Assembly (NCBI GenBank): GCA_017501255.1
Contig: JAFVXE010000011.1
Coordinates: 38,389 to 102,388, forward strand
DNA: 64,000 bases
Source of the DNA: Clostridia bacterium
Lineage (GTDB): Bacteria > Bacillota > Clostridia > Christensenellales > Aristaeellaceae
Direction: 5' to 3'
This document shows positions 42,068 through 52,200 of the stretch, in pieces; the first letter of the stretch is position 1; every line of letters begins with the position of its first letter. The notes beneath the pieces were generated by a model, which was given only the letters and a program-made list of their open reading frames with translations, did not search any database and was not told where the DNA came from. A program made the position numbers and the translations under genes.

Positions 42068-45000
42068 TTATTTTTTTAATTGTTTGTTTATATTCGTTAA
42101 TGTCGTCTTCGTTGCATTTGCAATCTCAAATGCAATCTTATTAGCTGTTTTTGATTGCCCTATATTCATCGCTTTTTTACCGGATTTCTTATCATTTTGA
42201 TTTGCTATTGACGTATCTAATCCAGTAGTTCTTAAAACGACAAGTCGCATATATGGTGGTAAAGTATAATTCATCCGTTGATCATAATATGTACCGATAG
42301 GCTCATAAAGTCGAGCCGTTGTCTCTCCAGTATATAGTACATTATGTATTCCATAACGATCTACTCTCACCCCACTAATAATCGTCCAATGTCCAATTTG
42401 ATATTCATCATCTCCTACTGCCATACCAAGCAAAGAATATGGCCGTGCAATACCATGAGAAGCTAACACAGATAGCTTCTCCTCCCCCGAAAGATACATT
42501 CCATCCGTAATTGTCAAAACGAGTTGTACCTCACCGGGTTGTTTGCCTACATAATTATAATGCCTACCATATTTATTGCTCAAACTTTTCCCTTGAAGAA
42601 ATGCGTCAAAAGCAACCGTGCGTTCATATTTTATACCATCAATGTTCATTCCACCCGCTTCACAACAAAAAGCGACAAACGTTGAGCAAATATTAGGTTT
42701 ATCATCAGGACTACTTTTCAAACTCTCAACTTTATCAAAATACTTACTATATATCCCCTCCAATGTATTATATCTATCCGGATTAATCATACTATGGCAA
42801 CGAATAACAAAATGAGCCATTGCTTGTACATCAAGAGTGGGCTTCTCCTTTATTTGATCTTCATATAACAAATATTCCAAATGCTGACAAAACGCCTCAA
42901 ACTCTTCTTTTGTCATATTATTATAATCTTCCGGTTGCAAATTGTTGACATCGTCAAGGGATAATTCATAGATATTTTGTATTGATAGATGTTCACATCC
43001 GCTAGGATCTTTATTTCCTATCGGGTAATTATTCACATATAAATACCCATTCAAGTGATGTGGAAATGATATCTTATGAAATACCGCATCTTTTTGCCAA
43101 AACCTTACTGTCACTGGCTCATACTGCCTCATCCGCAAATTAATCATACCAGTAGCAGCATCAAAATCCTCAGCATTATAGCCAAAGCCACTTTCCTTCA
43201 CACCCATCTGCTCACCAAAAGCGGTGTAGGAATAGCTCTTTACCTGCACATCCGGCAGAGCATCAGAAACAGACACACCCGCAACAGGCGCAGAAATAGT
43301 CTGCACTACGCTGCCACGTCCATCATAGACATACTGGGTTATGTTGTTGGCATCATATGCTGCAATGCGCTCCAAACCGTATGCGTATGCGGTAGTCGCT
43401 GTTGTATTTCCGCTGGTGGTGGTCTGCTGGATCACCTGATAGCATTCCTGTGTAATATCATACAGGTATTCCGTAGTCGCCCACTCATACTCCGCAGGCA
43501 CAGCAGCTTCATCCTCGCTGGCTGCTACAGGCACAACGATCTCCGGCAATCCGGCAATATTCCCGCGCAACAATTCTTCCAGCGTAGAGCGGTCGCCATT
43601 GCCATACTCGCTCTTGCTGAGGCGCATACCATTGGCATCGTAGGTAAACTGCTGCTGGTAACCATCATAGCCAGCATAGCTTACCAGCTGGTCAAGGCTG
43701 TTATAGGTATAGGTATCAGTCAAGGTACCGTACTGCTTGCTGGTGAGTACCTTCTGCACCATGGAGCCATTCTTGTCATACTTGTAGGTGATCTTGCTTC
43801 CACCATTGGTCATGGATACCAGTTGGTTGCCCTTATTGTAAGTCATTTTCAGGGTAACAGCGTTATCAACAGTTCCATTCTCATTGGGTTCGCTTCCGAG
43901 GGGTATAATGACCTTCTGGGTCATGTTGCCCACCTTATCATAGGTATACTGCTCCCCATATCCGGTGCTCTGAGTGAAGCCGACAAGCTCGCCCAGCGGA
44001 TCGTATGCGTATGCGCTGGTGACGGTTTCGCCGTTCTCGGTACGCAGCTCGCCAGTGATATACCCATTCAGATTGTAGCTATACTGGAAAGAGAGTGTGC
44101 TGCTACCAGTGGTGGTCTGCCCCACCAGACTGCCAACAACATCATATCGATATTTTGTTGTCAAGTTTCGGGAAGCAGTTTCTATACGGCGACCGGCGGC
44201 ATCGTAGGCATAGGTGGTTATTTCTCCATCAAGCCCGGTAATGCTGGTCATGCGGTTCATGCTGTCATAGGTATAGCTGACCACACGACCGTCCGGGTAG
44301 GTCATGGAGGTTTTATTGCCATACTGGTCATAGGTATAGGAAACTACGTCACCGTTCACATTCGTCACGGAGACAAGATATCCCTGCTGGTTGTACTGAT
44401 AGGTGATGGTTCCTTCGGAAGAAGTTACAGTTGTTACCTGCCCGATTTCGTTGTAGCTGCTTTGGATGTTCTGCCCTTCCCCTACGTTCTGAGTCAACAG
44501 ATTGCCGGTCTTGTCGTAGGCAAAGGTGAGCACCGTGCCGTCTGCCTTGGTGATGGCGCTGAGCCAGCCTTCGGGAGTGTAGGCGTATTCCACGGTGTTG
44601 CCCAAAGCGTCGGTTTCGCTGAGCAGGTTGCCGTTCTTGTCGTAGGTGTAGCGGGTGACCTGTTTGAGAGCGTCTGTCACCTTTGTGATATTGTCCAAGG
44701 CATCGTAGCCGTAGCTGGTTTTGTTGCCTGCCTCATCGATAACGGCAGTCAGGCGGTTGACCCGGTCATACTGGTACTGCTTGGTGTTGCCCTCGCCATC
44801 GGTTTCGCTGATGATATTGCCTGCAAGGTCGTAAGTCAAGCTCTGGGTTACGCCGTTGGCGTAGGTGACCTGCTCCAACAGGCTTTCCACCGTATAGGCG
44901 AAGCGGGTCTGATTGCCCAGCGGGTCGGTTTCGCCCACCAGATTGCCAAGCGCATCATAGGCGTAGGTGGTTTCTGCGCCATCCGGGGTGATGACCTTGG

Positions 45001-45376
45001 TGAGCCTGCCCAGCAGATCGTACTCATAGCGGGTGATCTGCTCGCCTTGGGTAACAGAGGTCACGTTGCCAAGCTGGTCATAAGTGTATGCAGTCGCCAG
45101 CCCGGTGCGGGGCGTGGCCAGCACAACCCGTCCAAGCAAGTCATATTGGGTGGTTTCGGTGGTTCCGTCGGGGAAGGTGATCTGGGTCAGATTGCCGTTC
45201 TGGTCATAGGCGAAGGTCACCCGTCTGCCCTCTGCATCGGTCACAGCGGAGATGTTGCCAGCCAAATCGTATTCGTAGGCGGCGGTGTTGCCGTTGACCG
45301 TGAGGGTGGCAATCTGGCTGTAATCGTTGTAGCCGTATTCCGTTACGCAGCCTTCCGGGTCGGTGGAGGTAAGCAC
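42068..45376 (-). CDS. Orphan RHS C-terminal cassette 1 with NlpC/P60-like tip
   Basis: 1102 residues starting inside the RHS repeats (TSTDPEGCVTEYGY), without signal peptide. The core matches the large RHS gene to NLRMRQYEP (about residue 750). The tip is different: Cys in NICSTFVAFCCEAGG (about 900), a KQPGEVQLV strand and a His in GHWTIISGV (about 995), the Cys-His pattern of NlpC/P60/CHAP cysteine hydrolases that cut peptidoglycan peptides. The C-terminus is Lys-rich. Upstream, a one-base deletion and an internal deletion (45377-45645) separate it from any start, so it is likely a silent tip reservoir. Confidence 0.8.
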   Translation of the reverse strand: MLTSTDPEGCVTEYGYNDYSQIATLTVNGNTAAYEYDLAGNISAVTDAEGRRVTFAYDQNGNLTQITFPDGTTETTQYDLLGRVVLATPRTGLATAYTYDQLGNVTSVTQGEQITRYEYDLLGRLTKVITPDGAETTYAYDALGNLVGETDPLGNQTRFAYTVESLLEQVTYANGVTQSLTYDLAGNIISETDGEGNTKQYQYDRVNRLTAVIDEAGNKTSYGYDALDNITKVTDALKQVTRYTYDKNGNLLSETDALGNTVEYAYTPEGWLSAITKADGTVLTFAYDKTGNLLTQNVGEGQNIQSSYNEIGQVTTVTSSEGTITYQYNQQGYLVSVTNVNGDVVSYTYDQYGNKTSMTYPDGRVVSYTYDSMNRMTSITGLDGEITTYAYDAAGRRIETASRNLTTKYRYDVVGSLVGQTTTGSSTLSFQYSYNLNGYITGELRTENGETVTSAYAYDPLGELVGFTQSTGYGEQYTYDKVGNMTQKVIIPLGSEPNENGTVDNAVTLKMTYNKGNQLVSMTNGGSKITYKYDKNGSMVQKVLTSKQYGTLTDTYTYNSLDQLVSYAGYDGYQQQFTYDANGMRLSKSEYGNGDRSTLEELLRGNIAGLPEIVVPVAASEDEAAVPAEYEWATTEYLYDITQECYQVIQQTTTSGNTTATTAYAYGLERIAAYDANNITQYVYDGRGSVVQTISAPVAGVSVSDALPDVQVKSYSYTAFGEQMGVKESGFGYNAEDFDAATGMINLRMRQYEPVTVRFWQKDAVFHKISFPHHLNGYLYVNNYPIGNKDPSGCEHLSIQNIYELSLDDVNNLQPEDYNNMTKEEFEAFCQHLEYLLYEDQIKEKPTLDVQAMAHFVIRCHSMINPDRYNTLEGIYSKYFDKVESLKSSPDDKPNICSTFVAFCCEAGGMNIDGIKYERTVAFDAFLQGKSLSNKYGRHYNYVGKQPGEVQLVLTITDGMYLSGEEKLSVLASHGIARPYSLLGMAVGDDEYQIGHWTIISGVRVDRYGIHNVLYTGETTARLYEPIGTYYDQRMNYTLPPYMRLVVLRTTGLDTSIANQNDKKSGKKAMNIGQSKTANKIAFEIANATKTTLTNINKQLKK
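43110..44690 (-). repeat. RHS core repeat, copy in orphan 1
   Basis: Direct copy of 47877-49480 (large gene) and 39326-40931 (orphan 2). Homology with the large gene continues upstream to about 45430. Confidence 0.85.
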
Positions 45377-45645
45377 GCGACCGGCAGCATCGTAGGTGTA
45401 CAGGGTGATGGCCTTGCCGGGGGCGGTGATTTTGGTGATGTTGCCCAGGGCATCGGTCTGGGCGACGAGGCGGCCCTTCTGGTCGTACTCATAGCGGGTG
45501 ATGGCACCGTTGGGGGCGGTTCTGCAATGAGGTTGGAGTTTTCGTCGTACTCATAGGTGGTCATGCCGCCGCTGAGATCCGTAAGGCGGGTGAGATTGTG
45601 GCGATCATCGTATTCCCGCAGGATGCTGCCGCCGCTGGGCAGCGA
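45377..45645 (-). pseudogene. Frameshifted upstream edge of orphan RHS cassette 1
   Basis: From about 45645 the minus strand reads GGSILREYDDRHNL, LTDLSGGMTTYEYDENSNLIAE, then shifts frame: GAACCGCCCCC stands where the intact gene has GAAACCGCCCC, a one-A loss near 45524. After restoring the frame, DALGN is joined directly to ITKITAPGKA; in the large gene these lie over 1 kb apart, so an internal deletion between RHS repeats also occurred. Confidence 0.8.
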
Positions 45646-45699
45646 TGATGCGGTTGGTGTGCTTCCACTGGTCAAAGTAGTCCACTTATCATCATATTA

Positions 45700-46278
45700 T
45701 TATCTCATCGCCATTGCATAAAGTTGTTCTCTCTCGTTTGTCAATTGTGAGAACTCTGGTATCAATTTTTCACAAATTGCATTCAAGCATTGCAACAAAA
45801 GACTATAATATCGATATGCTCGAAATGCTTCAAATACATTCTGGCATGAAAACAATTCATCTACTCGGCTATCTTTTCGCAAAAGAACTTGATATCTCGA
45901 GAGTTCTTCATGTAATGTTATCTCGTGATTTTCATCTATTCCTATTTTTTCATTAAGCATATTGATTGCTTTTTTCAAATTGCCAATTCGAATAAGTTCG
46001 TCTATTTCTGTCCATTGGAACTTATGTGGATGGAACATATAAAATTTAATAAACAAGAAACATACACTAATTTGAGCCATTTCAAAAGAATGGGTGATAT
46101 AGCGTTTGTATTCCTTCCCTCGTTGTACCAAATAGGAAGCCCATCCATCACTCTCTTTCTTGATCAAAAAGTACATTTCCAAGTCTAGGCCATGTGCTTC
46201 AACCTTATGAAGAGTTATACAATCTTGCTCAGCAAATACTTTATAGTCTTTCAACCCACAGATGCACCAAATATTCAT
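45700..46278 (-). CDS. Candidate cytoplasmic immunity protein for the TNT-type RHS toxin
   Basis: 192 residues, no signal peptide, mostly helical, not a family I recognise. It starts 6 bases after the stop of the large RHS gene, with the ribosome binding site GGGAGAG inside the last toxin codons, so it is made with the toxin. Its base composition is AT-rich like the toxin tip and unlike the core, which suggests tip and partner arrived together. By analogy with the IFT protein that blocks mycobacterial TNT, it would bind the NADase in the cytoplasm. It shows no evident resemblance to IFT. Confidence 0.7.
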   Translation of the reverse strand: MNIWCICGLKDYKVFAEQDCITLHKVEAHGLDLEMYFLIKKESDGWASYLVQRGKEYKRYITHSFEMAQISVCFLFIKFYMFHPHKFQWTEIDELIRIGNLKKAINMLNEKIGIDENHEITLHEELSRYQVLLRKDSRVDELFSCQNVFEAFRAYRYYSLLLQCLNAICEKLIPEFSQLTNEREQLYAMAMR

Positions 46279-46284
46279 TTTTTC

Positions 46285-49200
46285 TCACTCTCCCAAATAC
46301 ATTTCAGTAACATCTTCCAACCACCCGTACTCGAGCATTTCAGCAATTGTATACATTGTACCATCTGCTTTATACTTAACAAATTGTAATCCACCACCTT
46401 CAAAGCCAAACCATGGCGCAACTTCGCCAGTTGTGAGTTCGATCCCCAATTCAGTGGGTTGATAGTAATGTATCTCTGCATTGTAGCTACTAGGCGCAAG
46501 AGAACGCATTTCCCAAGTGTCTGTCGTATTTCCTAAATAACTACCACTTTCGGAGCCATATCTCATAAATACAACATCATTGTTATACTTTACCGTTCTT
46601 TGTGTTCCATTAACAAAACCATCATTCTCCGGCCAGTTTATTGATCCTATTTCTTGATTGTAATATTCTGGATTATCAAAAACATCTTTAAATTTTGCAT
46701 ATGTCGCTTCATCCGGACGATATTTCCAACCGTTAATCTTCGCTCTGTCCTCAGCAGAAACTATAAACGCATCATCAAATGTCCCTGCTGGCACAGGACC
46801 AAAGGGACCGCCCATTCGCTCTGCATAATGCATTATCCACTCTGTTGAATGCGGATGCAACTCTATACAAATACCGGAATACAATTTGTATCCACCAAAA
46901 AGCATCATTCCCAATCCAGACACATCTTTGGTTGCGCGCCAATATGCGGGATCACTCATCGGTGTATTCAAAATTGTCTCAAACTTGCCGCTCACACCAG
47001 ATGACAGCCAATTAAGCAAGGAAGAGGTGTCTCTATTCTGTAGGTATGTGCTATATAGTGAAGCATAATGATCCGAAACACCATTGACAGTATCTGGAAT
47101 CCAACCAAAGAAAACTTCGCCAATGCCTTGTGTTAAAGTAAGACCTTTCAGCGAATTCAGCTTCTGGTTGCCAGCATAGATCATGGCATTCCAATCTTCT
47201 TCTACCATTTGTTCGATAGGAAGAACCACGTTGTATTTCATCCATTCGATCGAATTATCGATCTCTAACGGATAGAATTCCTCATCCGGTACAACCTTCA
47301 CATACGAAAGTCCGGGGGCATATGCTGTAGGAATAAACCAATCCAATATTTTTTCAATCAAAGTGCGATTGGGTTTTTCCGTTGACAAATCTTCATATTG
47401 GCGATAGAGACCTAGTGCCTCCAGGTTTCTATCATCAGCCAGTCGATTAACATCATTTGCCCGTTCTTGAGACAAACCGCCCAATGCGTTAATGTTTCTG
47501 ATAATATCAGCAACATCATTAGCATCGCTGTATTTACCAAAAATCTTCGAGCATTGATATTGGAATTCCTCGCTTGTTATATCACGATTGCTGGCTATGG
47601 ATCTAATAAGTTTTGCGTCAGACTGCTTACAATAATTCTTGACCGTATTCTGTACAGCAGTTTTCACATTGTTCGCAAGAGTTGCTACCGATTTAGCCAC
47701 CGTCTGTGTAACACTTTTCTTTGTTCCACCTGCAGCCCCATCTCTGACGGAAGCAGCCGCTGTACCCAACGCAACAGACACCATACCATTGGCATCAATA
47801 AAGCTAATTGGGCTGTTGTAGGTAAACAGGTATCTATTGAACGAAGTTGGATTATGCAGAGTGCTTGGGTATGCATCCTTCTGGCTAAACCGATTCAAAA
47901 TAGGCTCATACTGCCTCATCCGCAGATTAATCATGCCAGTTGCGGCATCGAAATCCTCGGCATTATAGCCAAAGCCACTGACCTTCACACCCATTTGCTC
48001 GCCAAAAGCGGTATAGGCATAGCTCTGCACCTGCACATCCGGCATAGCAACGGAAACAGACGCACCAGCAACGGGCGTAGAAATGGTCTGTGCAACGCTG
48101 CCACGTCCATCATAAATATACTGGGTTGTGTTATTGGCATCATATGCTGCAATGCGCTCCAAACCATACGTATATGCAGTAGTAGCTGTCGTATTGCCGC
48201 TGGTGGTGGTCTGCTGGATGACCTGATAATATTCCTGCGTAATATCATACAGGTACTCCGTAGTCGCCCACTCATACTCCGCAGGTACAGCCGTGTCATC
48301 CTCGCTGGCCACTACCGGTTCAACAACCTCCGGCAACCCGGCAATATTCCCACGCAACAATTCTTCCAGTGTAGAGCGGTTGCCGTTGCCATATTCGCTC
48401 TTGGAAAGGCGCATACCATTGGCATCGTACGCAAACTGCTGCTGGTAGCCATCGTAGCCGGTGTAGCTTTCCAGCTGGTCAAGGCTGTTGTAGGCATAGG
48501 TATCGGTCAAAGTGCCGTACTGCTTGCTGGTCAGCGCCTTTTCCACCATGGAGCCATTCTTGTCATACTTGTAGGTAATCTTGCTGCTACCATTGGTCAT
48601 GGATACCAGCTGGTTGGCCTTGTTGTACTTCATTTTCAGGGTAATAGCGTTCTCTACGGTTCCCTTCTCGTTGGGAACGCTGCCAAGGGGTGTAATGACC
48701 TTCTGGGTCATGTTGCCTACCTTATCGTAGGTATACTGCTCCCCATAGCCGGTGCTCTGGGTGAAGCTGATCAGCTCGCCCAGCGGGTCGTATGCGTAAG
48801 CGCTGGTGATGGTTTCGCCGTTCTCGGTACGCACTTCCCCAGTGATGTAGCCATTCAGGTTGTAGCTATACTGGAACGAGAGATTGCTGCTACCCGTGGT
48901 GGTCTGCTCCACCAAGCTGCCAACAACATCATATCTGTATTCTGTTGTCAAGTTGCGGGAAGCGGTTTCCACACGGCGACCGGCGGCATCGTAGGCATAG
49001 GTGGTCACTTCCCCATCCAGCCCGGTAACGCTGGTCATGCGGTTCATGCTGTCGTAGGTATAGCTGACCACACGACCGTCCGGGTAGGTCATGGAGAGTT
49101 TGTTGCCGTACTGATCGTAGGTATAGGAAACTACATCACCGTTACCATTCGTCACGGAGACCAAGTATCCCTGCTGGTTGTACTGGTATGTGATTGTGCC

Positions 49201-52200
49201 TTCAGGAGAAGTTACAGTTGTTACCTGCCCGATTTCGTTGTAGCTGCTTTCAATGTTTTGATTTTCGCCGGTATTCTGGGTCAGCAGATTGCCAGTCTTA
49301 TCGTAGGCAAAGGTGAGCACCGTGCCATCTGCCTTTGTAATGGCGCTGAGCCAGCCTTCGGGGGTGTAGGCATATTCCACGGTGTTGCCCAGAGCGTCGG
49401 TTTCGGTGAGCAGATTGCCATTCTTGTCATAGGTGTAACGAGTGACCTGCTTGAGAGCGTCTGTCACTTTGGTGATATTGTCCAAGGCATCGTAGCCGTA
49501 GCTGGTTTTGTTGCCCGCCTCGTCGATAACAGCAGTCAAGCGGTTGACTCGGTCATACTGGTACTGCTTGGTGTTGCCCTCGCTATCGGTTTCGCTGATA
49601 ACATTGCCTGCAAGGTCGTAAGTCAGGCTCTGGGTTGCGCCGTTGGCGTAGGTGACCTGCTCCAGCAGGTTTTCCACCGTATAGGCGAAGCGGGTCTGGT
49701 TGCCCAGCGGGTCGGTTTCGCCCACCAGATTGCCCAGCGCATCGTAGGCGTAGGTGGTTTCTGCGCCATCCGGGGTGATGACCTTGGTAAGCCTGCCCAG
49801 CAGGTCGTACTCATAGCGGGTGATCTGCTCGCCTTGGGTAACGGAGATCACGTTGCCCAGCTGGTCATACGTGTATGCAGTCGCCAGCCCGGTGCGGGGC
49901 GTGACCAGCACAACCCGTCCAAGCAAGTCATATTGGGTGGTTTCGGTGGTTCCGTCGGGGTAGGTGATCTGGGTCAGATTGCCTCTTAGGTCATAGGCGA
50001 AGTTCACCCGTCTGCCCTCTGCATCGGTTACGGCAGAGATGTTGCCAGCCAAATCGTATTCGTAGGCGGCGGTGTTGCCGTTGACCGTGAGGGTGGCAAT
50101 CTGGCTGTAATCGTTGTAGCCGTATTCCGTTACGCAGCCTTCCGGGTCGGTGGAGGTAAGCACGCGACCGGCAGCGTCGTAGGTGTACAGGGTGATGGCC
50201 TTGCCGGGGGCGGTGATTTTGGTGATGTTGCCAAGGGCATCGTATTCAAATTCCGCTTGCTGATCCAGCGCATCCGTGATGCGGGTCACCTGACCATTTT
50301 TATTGTAGCGGTATTTGGTGGTGTTGCGGTTGGCATCGGTTTCGCTGATGATGCGCCCTGCCTGATCGTACTTGGTGGTGAGTACGCCGCCGTTTTTCTG
50401 GATGGCTGCAGTGGCGTTGCCCAATTCGTCATACTCCACCATGGCCGTGTTACCCAGCGGGTCGGTGATGGAGATCAGGTTGGCGTTGGCATCGTAGGCG
50501 TAAGTGGTGGTGTTGCCCAGCACATCGGTGGTGGACAACAGATTGCCTACGCTATCATAGGTGTAGGTGGTAGCGCCGCCATTGGGGGCAGTTTCCCGGA
50601 TAAGGCGGTTCAGGGCATCGTATTCGTAGGTGGTGGAGTTGCCCATGCCGTCGGTAACGGTGAGCAGGTTGCCCACGCCATCATAGGTGTAAGTAGTGGC
50701 TGCGCCCATGGGGTCTACAACCGATGTGATGTTGCCCAGCAGGTCATAGGTAATAATGGTTTCGCCACCAAGGGCATTGGTCTGGCGAACCATGTTGCCC
50801 ATGTTGTCATATACCGCCGTGATGACCGCCCCATTGGGAAGCGTGCGACTGAGCAGATTGCCGGCCACATCATAGGCCATGGTCTGGGTGGCACCGGTGG
50901 GATCGGTGGCGGTCAGGGGCAGGCCTACCTCATCATAGGTGTAGGTGGTCACACCGCCGGTGGCGCTGGTTTCCCGCACCAGATGATCTGCCAGATCGTA
51001 CTCGCTGGTGGTGGTGTTGCCCATGGGGTCGGTGACTGTCAGCTGGTTGCCGTTTGCATCATAGGTATAGCTGGTTTCGTTGTACAGGGCATCCGTCACC
51101 GAAGCCAGACGATAGCTCTTGGTGTAGGTTGCCGTCTGGACAGTGTCATCCGGCAGTCGGGTCTGGGTCAGATTGCCAAGGGCATCGTAGCGGTACTTGG
51201 TCACGTTGCCCAGCGGATCTGTCATGCTGGTCTGGCGACCCATTGCATCATAGGTATAGCTGATGGTGGTGCTATCCGCAAAGGTCATGCTGAGCAGGTT
51301 GCCCTTGGTGTCATATTGGTACAGCGTAGTATTGCCCAGAGCATCCGTCATGGAGGACAGATTGCCATGCGCATCGTAGGTGTAAGCGGTCGTGTTGCCG
51401 TTTGCGTCGGTGGTTTTGGTCAGCAGACCATTCAGGTATTCATAGCTGGTGGTATGACCCAGCGCATCGGTTTTGGAAACCATGCGTCCCTTGTGGTCAT
51501 AGGTATAGCGGGTGATGCCGCCGTTAGGGGCGGTTTCTGTGATCAGGTTGGCATTCTCGTCGTATTCGTAGGTGGTGACTGCGCCGTTCAGATCCGTCAG
51601 GCGAATCAGATTGTGTTGATCGTCGTATTCCTTCAGGATGCTGCCACCATTGGGCAGAACGGTGGCGATCAGGTCACCCGCCTCGTTGTAGGCATAGGTG
51701 GTCACATTCCCCAGAGGATCGGTTTCAGAAACGATTTCGCCATTCTCACCATAGGTGAAGGTGGTTTCGCCGCCACGGGCATCCACAATGCGGGTGGTGC
51801 GCTTCCAGTCGTCGTAATGATAGGTAATTACATTGCCTTCTGCATCCGTGGTGACGGTATAGCCGTCGCAGTATTCCAAGCGGTACTTGCCGCGCATGGC
51901 ATCTTCCTGATAAACCACACGATGCTGGTCATCATACTTGTTGTATACCTGACGTTTCCCAGCAGCGTCCGTCCATTCGGTCATACGCCCCTGAGAGTCA
52001 TACTTATACTGGGTCTGGTTGCCCTCTGCATCGGTAAGCGAAACCAGATTGCTCCCCCGGTACCGATAGCTGAGCACAGCACCACCGGGTGTGGTGATGC
52101 TAACAATATGACCGTTTTCGTCCATCTCAACCAGCAATTCTTCATGGCTGGGAGACAGAATGGAAGTAATGAAACCGTCTTCATTACGCCGGATCTGCAC

